NCBI GenBank assembly: GCA_905221605.1
Contig: CAJNDS010001857.1
Span: forward strand, 106,001-170,000
Reading direction: 5' to 3'
Length of the DNA: 64,000 bases
Origin: Symbiodinium natans
Taxonomy: Eukaryota; Sar; Dinophyceae; Suessiales; Symbiodiniaceae
Shown here: one piece after another, positions 43,262-53,836 of the stretch
How positions within the stretch are numbered: the stretch's first letter is position 1
Layout of the letters: every line of letters begins with the position of its first letter
Translations under genes and position numbers: made by a program
The notes under the pieces: model-generated
Told to the model about the DNA's origin: nothing
The model's database searches: none
What the model saw: only the letters and a program-made list of their open reading frames with translations

Positions 43262-43324
43262 TAAACCCTAAACCATCCTAAACCCTAAACCCTAAACCCT
43301 AAACCCTAAACCCTAAACCCTAAG
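43262..43324 (-). repeat. CCCTAAA tract
   Basis: About eight units. Confidence 0.94.
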
Positions 43325-43435
43325 GCACCGCCAAGCTTTTTGTTCATCGCCGAGTCGGCCTAAGATAGCGGTTAAAAGCTGTCACTGCCAATGGCAGCTT
43401 CAGGAAGAGAAGCTGACACGGCTCTCCACAGCACT

Positions 43436-43475
43436 TTTGGGGTTTAGGGTTTAGGGTTTAGGGTTCAGGGTTCAG
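43436..43475 (+). repeat. TTTAGGG/TTCAGGG tract
   Basis: Five to six units. Confidence 0.92.
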
Positions 43476-44318
43476 GGATCGGGTTGGAGCTTAGTTCGTT
43501 GTGGTTTATGTACGGTTAGGACTCAGGCTTTGTCTGAACAGGATGTGCAAGAGCAGGTTTTTAGTCGATCAGAGACGTGATGAAGATCTGCGGGGCCGAT
43601 AAAGATGGATAGAGTCCTGGTCGTAAAGCATGAAAGCCTACTTGCCGAAAAGCAAGCCGGTCTCTTCAGCTTTGCGTATTGCGGCGGCCTGGGGCGAGTT
43701 GTGTTCGCGACTTGGGAATTCTCTGGGGTCTAGAGCTTGAGGCTCAGGGTGTGGAATCTAGGCTTCTCGGGATCTACTTTAGGGGTTAGGGTTTCGGGTT
43801 TATGCAGGCATTGGAGTTTAGGTTCAGAACCCCCTACTCGAACAAGAGCACTACACCCAGGGACCCTTAAAACCCTAAAACCCGAGAACAAAAAGTCCCC
43901 AGAAAGCTTAGGTGACGCAAAGCTTAGGTCCTAAGTGAGCCCATGACGAGGCGCCCCGATCTTGGGATCGATGCGCTGCCACCGCACTCGCTCCACGCGC
44001 GAAGTCTCACCGTAGACGAGCACTTCCTGTGTTTTGGTTCTGTGTTCTGTGGGCTCCGTCATGTTAGGATTTTGGGTTTAGGGCTGAGGCTTTAAGGGTT
44101 GGGGTTCAGTGGGCCTGTTGTACTTGTGCACCCTGAACTACAGCAACTGCAAGAAGGATATAATCATCATCATAAACCTTAGAACGATCGACATGATCAC
44201 AGTAGCTGCAAAAGTGCTCGACTCATGGCACTCTTAGTCTCAAATGGCAAAAAATCTCAATCACAATGACCATGATGAGAATTAAGACAATGAACTTCGG
44301 GGAAAGTTCCTCGGCCCC
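43476..44318. other. Unique spacer, no gene supported
   Basis: Only isolated telomere-like units. An AT-rich patch with ATCATCATCAT is at about 44163-44175. Confidence 0.5.
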
Positions 44319-44319
44319 C

Positions 44320-44365
44320 CTAAACCCTAAACCCTAAACCCTAAACCCTAAACCCTAAACCCCTC
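44320..44365 (-). repeat. CCCTAAA tract
   Basis: Six units. Confidence 0.94.
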
Positions 44366-45365
44366 AAAGTTGCAAGGGTGGTAGGGGCTCCAGAGCATCC
44401 GGGCGGTTGATCAAAACAAGCGCCTGGTTGGTACCCCGAACTCTAAGTATACGAATATAAAATATGTTGCAGGGTTCTGGGGGTTCAAGGGGGGTATGTA
44501 ACCCGAGGTTCCCTCATGCTCCCGGGACCAATGACTCCCTAAACCTCCCCAAGCTTCCCTTAAGGTTCCCCAGGTACCTACCCAACCCTCACCCCTTAAA
44601 CCCGGCAGCCTGCGCCCTAAGTCTTTGAAGGGCATGAAAAAAAGCTACAGATCCGGTTTAACCCTATCAAGGCGAAAGAGGATGACAGGTGCCCTAAGCC
44701 ATCAAGTCCCTGAACACGAAAGAACCCTGAGCCCTAAACCCTAAACCCTAGACCCTAAACCCCAAACCCCTAAACCCCAAACTCTCCAGCCGAGGTTCAA
44801 AGACATCGCCCGGCTTCTCGAAACCGTCGAGGCCGATGGTCCAGTTCAATCCTGACGGAAGTTCATGTGACCCCAAACCCTAAACCCTAAATCGTTTAGG
44901 GCTGAGAGTTTCAGAGCTTTTGGCTTAGGGTTGCGTGGCTCAGGGGGTTTCGGGGCCTTGCGGGATTTGGGGGTTGGGGTGGGGGGGGCTTTGGGGGGGA
45001 GGGGGGGTGGGGGGAGGCGGGGGTTAATGTTGATTGTGAAATTGACACTCCAAACCCTAAACCCCTGAATGCCTAGGCCGGTTGATGCATTCCCTCTCGC
45101 TGCGCTACTGATGTGGCGGAACCCTCTGTTGTTTTAAGCTCTTGCGGACCCTGCCAAAAAGGGTTTGGCAACTCTCGGTTGCCAGGTTTTTCGAAATCTT
45201 CAACTTGACATGGAAAAATGCGGAGGCCTATACCATCCAATAACCCTTCATTAAAAATGTATGCCTTTGACTTAACCGAGCTGTGTATAATCAACTAAGG
45301 CGTCAACTCTTTAATGAAGGGCATTAAACTTTTTGGAAACCTCCTCAACTAGTCTAAGCCCAACC
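44366..45365. other. Spacer sequence, no gene supported
   Basis: Contains CCCTAAA units at 44728-44780 and a very G-rich stretch at 44960-45025. A 73-codon minus frame at 45073-45294 shows no motif. Confidence 0.55.
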
Positions 45366-45369
45366 CTAC

Positions 45370-45695
45370 ATCACCAAACCCTAAACCCTGTGCCCAAAAC
45401 CCTGAATCCTAGAACCTTAGAACCCTAAAGCCTCAAACCCCAAACCCCAAAAACCCTCAATCCTAGAACCTTAAAACCCTAAAACCCTAAAACCCCAAAA
45501 CCCTAAAACCTTAAAACCCCAAATCCCAGAACCCTGAGCCCTCAACCCTAAACCCTAAACCCTAAACCCCAAATCCCAGAACCCTCAGCCCTCAACCCTA
45601 AACCCTAAACCCTAAACCCTAAATCCTAAACCCTAAACCCTAAACCCTAAACCTAAACCCTAAACCCTAAACCCTAAACCCTACACCCTAAACCC
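45370..45695 (-). repeat. Extended C-rich array with local duplications
   Basis: CCCTAAAA/CCTTAGAA units (period 8) at 45375-45530. CAAATCCCAGAACCCT(G/C)AG occurs twice (about 45517 and 45568), about 51 bp apart. Regular CCCTAAA follows to 45695. Confidence 0.93.
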
Positions 45696-45770
45696 CTCTT
45701 GACTTCACTTGGAGCCTCTGGTCTTGGCGTCGCCGACCTCGGGGCCGAGCACCTCATCGGCAGAGGCGAA

Positions 45771-45794
45771 CGGTTAGTATGAGGGGGAACATCC
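45771..45794. mobile_element. Family A right end, truncated by a telomere-like tract
   Basis: GGTTAGTATGAGGGGGAACA then TCC is a family A terminus. The next base begins TTTAGGG, and the left part of the element is absent. Confidence 0.6.
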
Positions 45795-45908
45795 TTTAGG
45801 GTTTAGGGTTTAGGGTTTAGGGGTTAGGGGTTAGGGTTTAGGGTTTAGGGTTTAGGGTTTAGGGTTTAGGGTTTAGGGTTTGGGGTTTGGGGTTTAGGGT
45901 TTAGGGTG
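45795..45908 (+). repeat. TTTAGGG tract between two family A termini
   Basis: About 16 units with two TTAGGGG slips and two TTTGGGG units. Confidence 0.95.
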
Positions 45909-46005
45909 AGGATGTTCCCCCTTGTACTGATAGTCCTTAAAAGGGATTCTAGTACCCCTTGTTATAGTCCCAATTAAGGACTGCTAGTATAAAGGGGAGC
46001 ATCCC
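45909..46005. mobile_element. Family A hairpin element
   Basis: GAGGATGTTCCCCCTTGTAC to TATAAAGGGGAGCATCCCA, inner arms TAGTCCTTAA and TTAAGGACTG. It is 97 bp and its left end directly follows a TTTAGGG tract. Confidence 0.78.
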
Positions 46006-46152
46006 AACTCATGCCCCCAAATGCTCTACCTCTAAAAGCACAACTCCCAACGTGGCAAGTCCCTGAGAGGGCTTGGAAGAATCGTTTCGCGCCAAGAACC
46101 CCCAAGATCCCTCTACAGCCTTATGGCCTGAACCAAGTCTCTTTCTGTGGGA

Positions 46153-46258
46153 TTGGGGATGTTCCCCCTTGTACGAACAGTCCTTAATTTGGGACTATAG
46201 TAGGGGGTACCATAACCCCTGATTGTTAAGGACTGTTAGCATAAGGGGGAACATCTCC
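46153..46258. mobile_element. Family A hairpin element
   Basis: TTGGGGATGTTCCCCCTTGT to ATAAGGGGGAACATCTCC, with inner AACAGTCCTTAA and TTAAGGACTGTT. It is about 106 bp. GGGAT occurs at both borders but no longer duplication is clear. Confidence 0.78.
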
Positions 46259-46335
46259 GGGATCCTTCTGCAGATTTTTTTACAAAGCACGACCACTTAT
46301 CTTCATGGCACCCTCCAAAGAGAAACAGGGAACTT

Positions 46336-46510
46336 ACTAAACCCTAAACCCTAAACCCTAAACCCTAAACCCTAAACCCTAAACTTAAACCCTAAGCCCT
46401 AAGCCCTAAGCCCTAAGCCCTAAGCCCTAAGCCCTAAGCCCTAAGCCCTAAGCCCTAAGCCCTAAGCCCTAAGCCCTAAGCCCTAAGCCCTAAGCCCTAA
46501 ACCCTAAACA
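46336..46510 (-). repeat. CCCTAAA tract switching to a CCCTAAG block
   Basis: Seven CCCTAAA units, then about 15 identical CCCTAAG units (46390-46497), then CCCTAAA again. Confidence 0.96.
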
Positions 46511-46563
46511 AGCAAAGCATTCTTGGGAGCCTTGTGCTCGACCGCAGCGCGCGCGTTGGGAAC

Positions 46564-46686
46564 CTGCTTGTGGAGACTCATGGGTATAAGTGGGGTTATA
46601 ACTAGGGTAACAATAGATATCACTGGTTATATCCTTCTTTAGGGTACTTATAACCCTACTTATGACTACCCATGAACCTTCAAGTA
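46564..46686. mobile_element. Family C hairpin element
   Basis: TGCTTGTGGAGACTCATGGG at the left. GACTACCCATGAACCTTCAA then GTAG at the right. Arms include TAAGTGGGGTTATAAC and TATAACCCTACTTA. It is 123 bp. Confidence 0.72.
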
Positions 46687-46838
46687 GCCCTGAACCCTAA
46701 ACCCAAAACCCTAAACCCCAAACCCTAAACCCTCAACCCTAACATTTTGGGGTTTAGGGATTGCTGGCCCACAGTGAAGTTGTTCGGACTTCAGGCCTGA
46801 GGTTTCACTGTTCAAGGCCTAAGAGTTGGGGTAGATGG

Positions 46839-47014
46839 CTACTATTTGCTTAATTTAGGGTTTCGGTTGAGGGTTCAGGGTTTAGGGTTTCGGGTTTAGG
46901 GTTTAGGGTTTGGGGTTTGGGGTTTAGGGTAAGATGTTCTTCCTTGTAAGGGTACGAAATGCAGGGACTATTCTCTTTTCATGTTTTGGGGCGAGTTCTT
47001 GGGCAAAATAGTAG
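46839..47014. mobile_element. Family B element containing a telomere-like insertion
   Basis: Left end CTACTATTTGCTTAA (46839-46853) is followed at once by TTTAGGG-type units (about 46854-46930). The right part GTTTTGGGGCGAGTTCTTGG followed by GCAAAATAGTAG ends at 47014. The flanks GTAGATGG and GTAGAGAG match at 6 of 8 positions. The tract lies between the two ends of one element, so it entered after the element did. Confidence 0.65.
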
Positions 47015-47159
47015 GTAGAGAGAGATAGGGAGATTCAGCTTCAGGGTGCAGTGGTGTTGGTGCCTCAGCTTTCCAGAGATGATTGGTTTGTGGGCGGATT
47101 TCGGATGCTCCACAGGGCTTCTAGGGCTTAGGGTCTGGGATTTGTGGTTCAGGTGGGTG

Positions 47160-47232
47160 CTAAGGGTTTAGGGTTTAGGGTTTAGGGTTTAGGGTTTAGG
47201 GTTTAGGGTTTAGGGTTTAGGGTTTAGGGTGA
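47160..47232 (+). repeat. TTTAGGG tract
   Basis: Ten units. Confidence 0.95.
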
Positions 47233-48050
47233 AACGACCTCCTCCGGAATGCAGGCCAGGCGCCGAAGGGTGAATTACCCTGTTCCAATTGAAATCCTGC
47301 GGACGGGACTTTCAGAGCTACAAGGACAACTTCTCGGGTCTAGGGGGTTGAGGAAGGAACCCTAAACCCTAAACCCTAATCATATACACTAAGCCCAAAG
47401 CCTCCCAAAGCCTCCCACACCCGAGGCAGCAGAATTGCTGCTACTGAGCTGTGACTCGTGCCAAGTGGCAGCCTATTCTTAAACCCAAGACTTCCCACGC
47501 AGACGACTTAGGGGGTCTGGGGGGTTCAGGTGGTGTAGGTGGTTTTGATGGTTTAGGTGGCAGTAAGCACGATTCCATTTCACGGGGGCGCCGCTGATGC
47601 CTCTATCCCTGCAGCTCACAACTGCCGCTGGTACAGGTTTAAAGAATCACGGTTCAGGCTTTCGGGTTTGGGGTTTGGGGTTTCGGGTCTGGGGTTCGGG
47701 TTTGGGATCACGGTTTAAGGTTTTGGGGGTTCGGCCTGTGGAATCATAGATGGTCGTGCCTTGTTTCTGTGTGGTCCCTTCTCGGGTATTGTACGTCCCA
47801 ACCCTAAACCCTAAACCTTCAACCCTCAACCCCAAACCCTAAACCCTAAACCCCAAACCCTAAACCCTAAACCCCTATAAGAAACTCAGACTTCAAAAGG
47901 GACCTGGCCCTCTCGCCCAAAAAGCCTGAACTGCATCGCTCCTCCAGCAGCTGGAAGGACTCCCGCCCCTCGGATCCCAGCTGCACGAAGAAGTGGAAGC
48001 AGGTGCCTCAAAAGCTCAGGACGTTCGAGGGTTTAGGGTTCAGGGCTTGA
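47233..48050. other. Spacer with sparse telomere-like units, no gene
   Basis: C-rich units at 47358-47380 and 47799-47878. TTTGGGG-like units at 47665-47715. Confidence 0.55.
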
Positions 48051-48155
48051 AGTCCTAAACCTTAAAACCTAAGCCTAAACCCTAAACTTGAGCCCTAAGC
48101 CCTAAACCCAAAGCCCTAAACCCTGAGCCCTGAGCCCTAAACCCTAAACCCTATG
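48050..48155 (-). repeat. Degenerate C-rich tract
   Basis: CCTTAAA, CCCTAAG, CCCAAAG and CCCTGAG variants of the unit. Confidence 0.88.
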
Positions 48156-48334
48156 GACCCTAAACTCTTTGGCTCCTGCCCAGGCGCCCACCCATGGGAG
48201 CTCGCGCAGCCTGGAGCCTGCCAGGGCTTCAGTTTGCAAAGCGGATTGGGGCTTTCTAAGCGCGTTAAAGAGTCTTAAACGTTTTCGTGGGCGCCCAAGT
48301 GGTTTAGGGGGGCTTTGCGGGCTTTAGGAGGTTT

Positions 48335-48374
48335 GTGGGGGGGGTGGGAGGTGGGACCCCACCCCGCCCCCCAC
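48335..48374. repeat. G-run/C-run hairpin
   Basis: TGTGGGGGGGGTGGGAGGTG followed by GGACCCCACCCC and GCCCCCCACA. The purine arm and pyrimidine arm are complementary over about 15 bp with a short loop, and a second CACACCCGCCCCC copy follows. Confidence 0.75.
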
Positions 48375-48499
48375 ACCCGCCCCCCACACCCGCATCTGGT
48401 TGTGAGCTTTCTTGGGTCCCACACACATGTAAGCTGAAGGGTCCTGATCTGGCTCCTACCGCTGGCAGCATTCTGTGACTGCTGTCTTTGACCCTGCGT

Positions 48500-48880
48500 C
48501 CGGAGAACACTTAGAACCCCTAAAGCCCTCGAAAGAACCCCCAAAGCCCGAAAACTAGACAAACCCTAAAGCCCCCAAGATCTGAATAAACCCTGAAACC
48601 CCAAACCCTAGACCCTAAGCCCGAAACCCTGCACCCCTCAACCCTAAACCCTAAATCCCTAAATCCGTAAATCCCTAAATCCCTAAATCCCAAACCCTGA
48701 ATCCCCACATCCCAAACCCGAAACCCTAAACCCTAAACCCTAAATCCGTAAATCCCTAAACCCTAAACCCTAAACCCTAAACCCTAAACCCTAAACCCTA
48801 AACCCTAAACCCTAAACCCTAAACCCTAAACCCTAAACCCTAAACCCTAAACCCTAAACCCTAAACCCTAAACCCCAACC
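48500..48880 (-). repeat. Longest CCCTAAA array region
   Basis: Degenerate units (CCCTAAATC, CCGTAAATC) at 48598-48755, then about 17 uninterrupted CCCTAAA units to 48877. Confidence 0.96.
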
Positions 48881-49660
48881 AAAGAGAAGCACACTCAGAG
48901 GGGAGCCGCCCTGCCTCGGTCCCAGGTGCCAAAGGCCGCCAGGCGGAGGCGGCCGAGCTGTCGCAGCTGCTGGTCGCTCAGCTCCTGTGGTGTGGGATTT
49001 AAGGGACTTAGAGGATCCAGGATATTTTGGTGTTTTTAGTGCCTTTAGGGTTTTAGGATTCTATGTAAGAATTAAGGATTTTAAGGATTTGGGGTCTAAG
49101 GGTTTAAGGGTTTTTTGGGTTTAAGGGTTTTAGGGTACCAGGCTGTTAGGGTTTTCGGGGTGCTAGGGTTTTAGGGTTGATGGTTTATTAAGGTTTCGGG
49201 GTTTAGGGCAGGTAGATCTACAGGCATCTCAGGCGCGGGTATCCGTACACTCGAAATCAGCCACCCGTTTGAACAGCCATCCTCCTTTACCAAGATGCAG
49301 CGTCGAACCCTTGCAGGAATTTCAAACCTTCAAACCCCAAACCCTAAACCCGAAACCTGTCATCCTATACAAGACTCTTACCCAGTTCCGGCTCTCCTTC
49401 TGCCCCATGCGCTCGATGGAGACTTGCTTCCTGTTGTTTGAAGCTACTCCAGAATATCTCAGGGTAGTTACATGGGCCCTTAGTATGGGCCCTTAAAAGG
49501 GGGCCCCTTATATACCCTAGAAAAACAAGGGCCTATACTTCAGAACCCTTTCAAGGAGGTAAGGGACCGTACTGAGGGACCATGTAACATGTAACTCCCT
49601 GAATCCAGATCCCAGGACAGCCCCTACACCCCTAAAACCCTACTCAGAGAAAGATCCTAG
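48881..49660. other. Spacer, no gene supported
   Basis: TTTTAGGG-like units at about 49035-49210. A 75-codon frame at 49269-49496 has no motif. Confidence 0.55.
49459..49602. mobile_element. Family G hairpin element
   Basis: TCAGGGTAGTTACATGGGCC then CTTAGTA at the left. TACTGAGGGACCATGTAACA then TGTAACTCCCTGA at the right. It is 144 bp. The right half matches the fragment at 11692-11764. Confidence 0.7.
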
Positions 49661-50030
49661 TGGTTTAGGGTTTAGGGTTTAGGGTTTAGAAGGGTTACTG
49701 TCGGGAAGAGTCGTAGGCTGTCTAGGCGGCTGAGGGACTAAAGGCTCAGCGATTCGGAAACCCTTTTCGCGCCAGTAGCTCGATCAAGAAAAGCAAGTAC
49801 ACAGGCGTACATAATAATAATGAGCCCGCATTCGCCCTTGATATTTGACTCGATTCTCAGGACAAGCAAAACACGCGCGCTCGCTAATTCGCCTCCACGG
49901 TACGTTCGTAACAGCATCCTGCACGCAGCCATGGTTTAAGTTTTTAGGGCCCATAAACCTGAAGCCCAAACACGCCCCCAAAGAACCAAAAAACCAGGGA
50001 ACGCTGTAGAAATTTCTGGGCATCCTACCC
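49660..50030. other. Short TTTAGGG tract and unique spacer
   Basis: Four units at 49662-49688, then unique sequence with no gene. Confidence 0.6.
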
Positions 50031-50104
50031 TAAACCCTAAACCCAAAACCCAAAACCCTAAACCCTAAACCCTAAACCCTAAACCCTAAACCCTAAACCC
50101 TAAA
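50030..50104 (-). repeat. CCCTAAA tract ending in A12
   Basis: About ten units, then a run of A at about 50102-50113. Confidence 0.94.
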
Positions 50105-50529
50105 AAAAAAAAACAGTTGGGCCCCAGGGGCGTGTCGAGGCCGGCGTCGACTCGGCGCACCAGGGACAGCTGGAAGACATCGCACTGCTCCCCCTGTCTG
50201 CTTTTGACTTGGCCCCAGCAAAAAAAACAATTTAGTTGCTTTCTTGGGAACGAAAGTGCCCAAAAAAATACAAAGAAATCGCAAGTATCCTAAGGCTGTG
50301 GGGTGTCCCTAAAACCCCGAGTTTGGGATGGAAGGGCTATTTCCGGGTTCCCTACAAGCTGAGCTTAAGATTTACAGGTTAGGGTTCCCAAAACCCTAAA
50401 CCCCAAACCCTAAATCCTGCAACTGGAAGATCCTTGTCAGAGGCGTTCATGGATGGGCCACCGAGGTTTAGCTTTACGGCTTCGGGTTTAACTCCGCAGC
50501 CACACTGAACCCTAAAACCTAACTTCCAG

Positions 50530-50820
50530 GCACAAAGAGAATACGAATAATAATAGTAATAATGACATGGAGTAGTAATAAGAAGAAGCCATGCATCATA
50601 CAGGAAAATGATAATAACAATAACCATCATGAAATCACAATAATAGTAAGAAAATGACAATAATCATCATCATCATCATCATAACAACAGCAGTAATACC
50701 AATAAAATAAGAACAAAAGAATATTTTAATATCATACAACATAAAATAGTATAGTATAATCTAATCTAATCTAATGGAGTCTAACCTAATACAATGTAAT
50801 AATCACAATGACAATACCAG
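50530..50820. repeat. AT-rich stretch with short tandem motifs
   Basis: AATAATAGTAATAATGA, (ATC)n at about 50663-50681 and (CTAAT)n at about 50758-50775. No coding signal. Confidence 0.8.
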
Positions 50821-51014
50821 TTTCAGAACTGCTCATGTACATCTATATACAGACCTACAATCTCACAGCCCGAAGCTTTGAGGCCGCTAACCCCCAAAAC
50901 TCCAGCTAGCTTCCCCTGTAGCCTCGACCTTACAGAGGGCAATTTGCAGTTGCTTAAGGAAACTAGAGCGGCAACCGGCCGCTGAACAAACATAAACAAG
51001 GCTGTCACTAGGGG

Positions 51015-51248
51015 CGCCCTAAACCCTAAAACCCCAAACCCGAAAACCCTTAAAACCCTAAAACCCCTCAAAACCCAAAACCCTACACCCCTAAACCTCA
51101 CAACCACAACGCTCTAAAACCTTCCAACCCTGAACCCCGAACCTCACCCTAAACCCGAAACCCGAAACCCGAAACCCTAAATCCTAAACCCTAAACCCTA
51201 AACCCTAAACCCTAAACCCTAAACCCTAAACCCTAAACCCTAAACCAT
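51015..51248 (-). repeat. C-rich array, degenerate then regular
   Basis: Period-8 CCCTAAAA and CCCGAAA variants at 51015-51180. About ten regular CCCTAAA units to 51245. Confidence 0.94.
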
Positions 51249-51369
51249 ACCCTACCCCTTTTAAAAGGAAGCCTTGAGGTGCCAGCAGCGGCTCTCACTG
51301 GCGTCGTCCGGACCCCGCACGGCGGAAGGGTCCGGATCCGCCCAGGCGGCCGGATACCTCGAAGCTCCC

Positions 51370-51391
51370 CTACTTGGAGGTTCAAGGGCGG
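51370..51391 (+). mobile_element. Family C left end, truncated by a telomere-like tract
   Basis: CTACTTGGAGGTTCAAGGGC is a family C terminus. It runs directly into GGTTTAGGG units (51391-51423) and no right end follows. Confidence 0.6.
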
Positions 51392-51970
51392 TTTAGGGTT
51401 TAGGGTTTAGGGTTTAGGGTTTAGCATTTTAGAAGGGCTATCAGGGGTTAGGTGTTCTGGCGTTTCAGGGGTAGGGCTCGGGGGGTCTAGAGTTTAGGGG
51501 GCTAGGAGGTTTAGGGGTTTAGGGTTCTAGGGACTTAGGGTTTAGGAGGTTAAGGGGCCTACAGCTTTCGGCTTTACAGTTAAGGGCTTCTGGGTTCTAG
51601 GGGTTTAGGGTTTCAGAGAGTAGGGTTTAGGAGGCTTAGGGTTCTACAGTTTAGGGCTTTACGGTTTAGGGCTTAGAGGTCAGGAAACTTCGGGTTTTAG
51701 GGGTGGGTTTAGGGGTCTAGGGTTTAGGGGGGGGTTTAGGAGTGGAGGGCGTTTAGGGGTTTAGGGGCTTTTGGGGTTTACGGTTAAGGTTTGTAGTGGT
51801 TTAGGGAGGAGAAGGGACCTCCCTTTAGGGAATTATGGGGGCATTAGACTTTCGAGGTTTTTGAATTTAGCATTCTAGAAGCTCTAAGAAATGGGGCACT
51901 AGGGGACTGCTTTAGAGGGTTAGGGACAAGTCTAGCTCTTGCTCTCAGGAGGGTTTAGGGCAGTTTGGAG
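51391..51970 (+). repeat. Degenerate TTTAGGGG-rich region
   Basis: Four clean TTTAGGG units, then about 550 bp in which diverged TTAGGGG and TTTAGG units alternate with short unrelated sequence. It reads as an old, decayed array. Confidence 0.75.
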
Positions 51971-52299
51971 CTGCAAGTATGGGAAGCAGTTTGCGAAGTC
52001 TCGTTTCTGAAGCGGGCTTCCAGGCAACATCTTTGGACAGTTTACCTGTAACCTGCCACGTGAGTCGCTACACATTAGTAGGTGCAACCCGTACACGTTG
52101 GGTCCATGCAGCAGGCAGTGGCAGCCAGTCCGGAGACCCAGGAACCCCCGGATAGGGCCAACTCGGACGGGCTATTCAACGCATCTTGAAGCGTGAGGGT
52201 GGACAGACGGCATCTGGAAAACGCAATGTAAGGCATGACTCAGCACCGCGAGGACACACGTACACCATGAAGCCTCACTAAGACGGTCAGATGACTCCT

Positions 52300-52830
52300 T
52301 TAGAGACAGCAACACGAGGACAAAAAGCATGCCATGTGAATGTAGAAGGGCACATAGGCAGACAACCTGGAAAACATGTCACGCGAGCCACACCACAAGG
52401 CCACAATGCCCTGTTAAGGACAGGCCTACGACACCTTCCGACCAGCAGGCCGTGATCCGCAAGTTTTGACCTAGAGGCAGACGACATCGGCATCTGGGCG
52501 GCGCACATGCAGGAGGGTACCCCAGATGGCCCTGCCCACACCGACAGATGACACCTCCAGCCTATGTAGGGAATATATAGCCGAGGAGACCAGACTACGA
52601 GGACAGCGACGTGTTGGCTGATACGGCAGAAGCCTTGCAGACAGACGACATCGGGAAAACATGCAGGTGACGCAATGCGATAAGCCAAAGTGCCCTGCTA
52701 AGACAGGCAGACGACGCCTGTGCAAAACATAGGGAAGATAAGGAAGCAACCAAATTATCAGAAAGCATTGCCAAGACAGACAGACAACACCAACAGAGCA
52801 TGCACAAAGGAGCATAAGAACGGAGCACAC
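52300..52830 (+). repeat. Degenerate dispersed repeat with GCAGACGACATC/GCCCTG motifs
   Basis: GCCCTGTTAAGGACAGGCC (52408), GCCCTGCCCACACCGACAG (52530), GCCCTGCTAAGACAGGCAGA (52691) and ATTGCCAAGACAGACAGACA (52768) are diverged copies. GGCAGACGACATCGGCAT (about 52475), GCAGACAGACGACATCGGG (about 52636) and AGGCAGACAACCTGGAAAAC (about 52356) are a second recurring part. Spacing is about 60-120 bp. A hydrophobic 168-codon minus frame crosses it but has no family match and is not called. Confidence 0.7.
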
Positions 52831-53319
52831 AAGCAACGCGCGAGGACCCACAGCGACCAGGAGCTCGGTCATGCGAAGAACAAAATCCTCAACAAAGAAA
52901 ACACCCACGCGCAGAACAGTACTAGCCAGTGCCAAAAAAAGCTCATGGGCCAAGAACGTAAAACCCCCTAAGCCCAAATCGCTGTAAGAGTTGAGGCTGT
53001 CTCACAAGTGATCTGGAGCAGTCCTCGTTGCCAATCGCATGCCACATCCTGGTGAACCCTTGGCCCCACTGCCCCACGCCCTGGCTTCCCTGCAGCCGAG
53101 GTGCAACACCTGCTCAGTGTCCCGATTCCGAAGAATCTGGAACTGGCCGCCTCATGCTTCAGGGTTTAGGGTTCGACCAGAGGGTTCAGCTAGGGTTTAT
53201 CAGGGTTCCTTGGAGAATTTCAGGCTTTGTCAATGTGAGGGAAAGCAAAGGCATGGGACTTTGGTCGGGCCTCCGACAAAACCTGAGACGGCAAGTTTCG
53301 AAGTGTTGGCAACCCTGAA

Positions 53320-53373
53320 CTTTAGGGTTTAGGGTTTAGGGTTTAGGGTTTAGGGTTTAGGTTTAGGGTTTAG
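53320..53373 (+). repeat. TTTAGGG tract
   Basis: Seven units with one TTTAGG slip. Confidence 0.93.
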
Positions 53374-53774
53374 GGGGGGTGCACTCCGGCCACTCCTTGC
53401 GCTCCAGCGGACAGGGCCCACGAAGGGCTTCTTTTGGTTGAACTTATCAGTTCTCGCTGTGGGCTTAACCACATTCCGAGGCTGTCTGAGGGCTGCCAGA
53501 ATTTGGATCTCTTTTTGTGAAGCAAAACAGGCTGTTGCACGATAATAAATGTGCGCTGTCAATAGACGTGGGTGATTTTGCGATTGACATGGGTGATTTG
53601 CGAAAAAAACCATGCCGGCCGATGTGCACTGCGTGTTTGTGGTGGTGGGTGGACCGGGTTTGTTTGTATTCCGCCGTTTGTTTTTTGCCTTGGCGTTTTA
53701 TTCTTGCAGCTTGTGCAGGGTGGAGGCGTCGCCGTTTCAAAGCACAACCTTGATGGTGGCCTCAAGCCCCCAGC
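53374..53774. other. Unique spacer, no gene supported
   Basis: Contains TAGACGTGGGTGATTTTGCG/GACATGGGTGATTTGCG, a local 20 bp direct repeat (about 53563 and 53586). Open frames of 68-91 codons occur on both strands without motifs. Confidence 0.55.
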
Positions 53775-53836
53775 GGTTTAGGGTTTAGGGTTTAGGGTTT
53801 AGGGTTTAGGGTTTAGGGTTTGGGGTTTAGGGTTTG
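53775..53836 (+). repeat. TTTAGGG tract
   Basis: Eight units, one TTTGGGG. Confidence 0.94.

Noticed and set aside
52471-52977. 168-codon hydrophobic minus-strand frame
   Set aside because: Overlaps a degenerate DNA repeat; a second frame is equally open; no recognisable membrane-protein family or start context.
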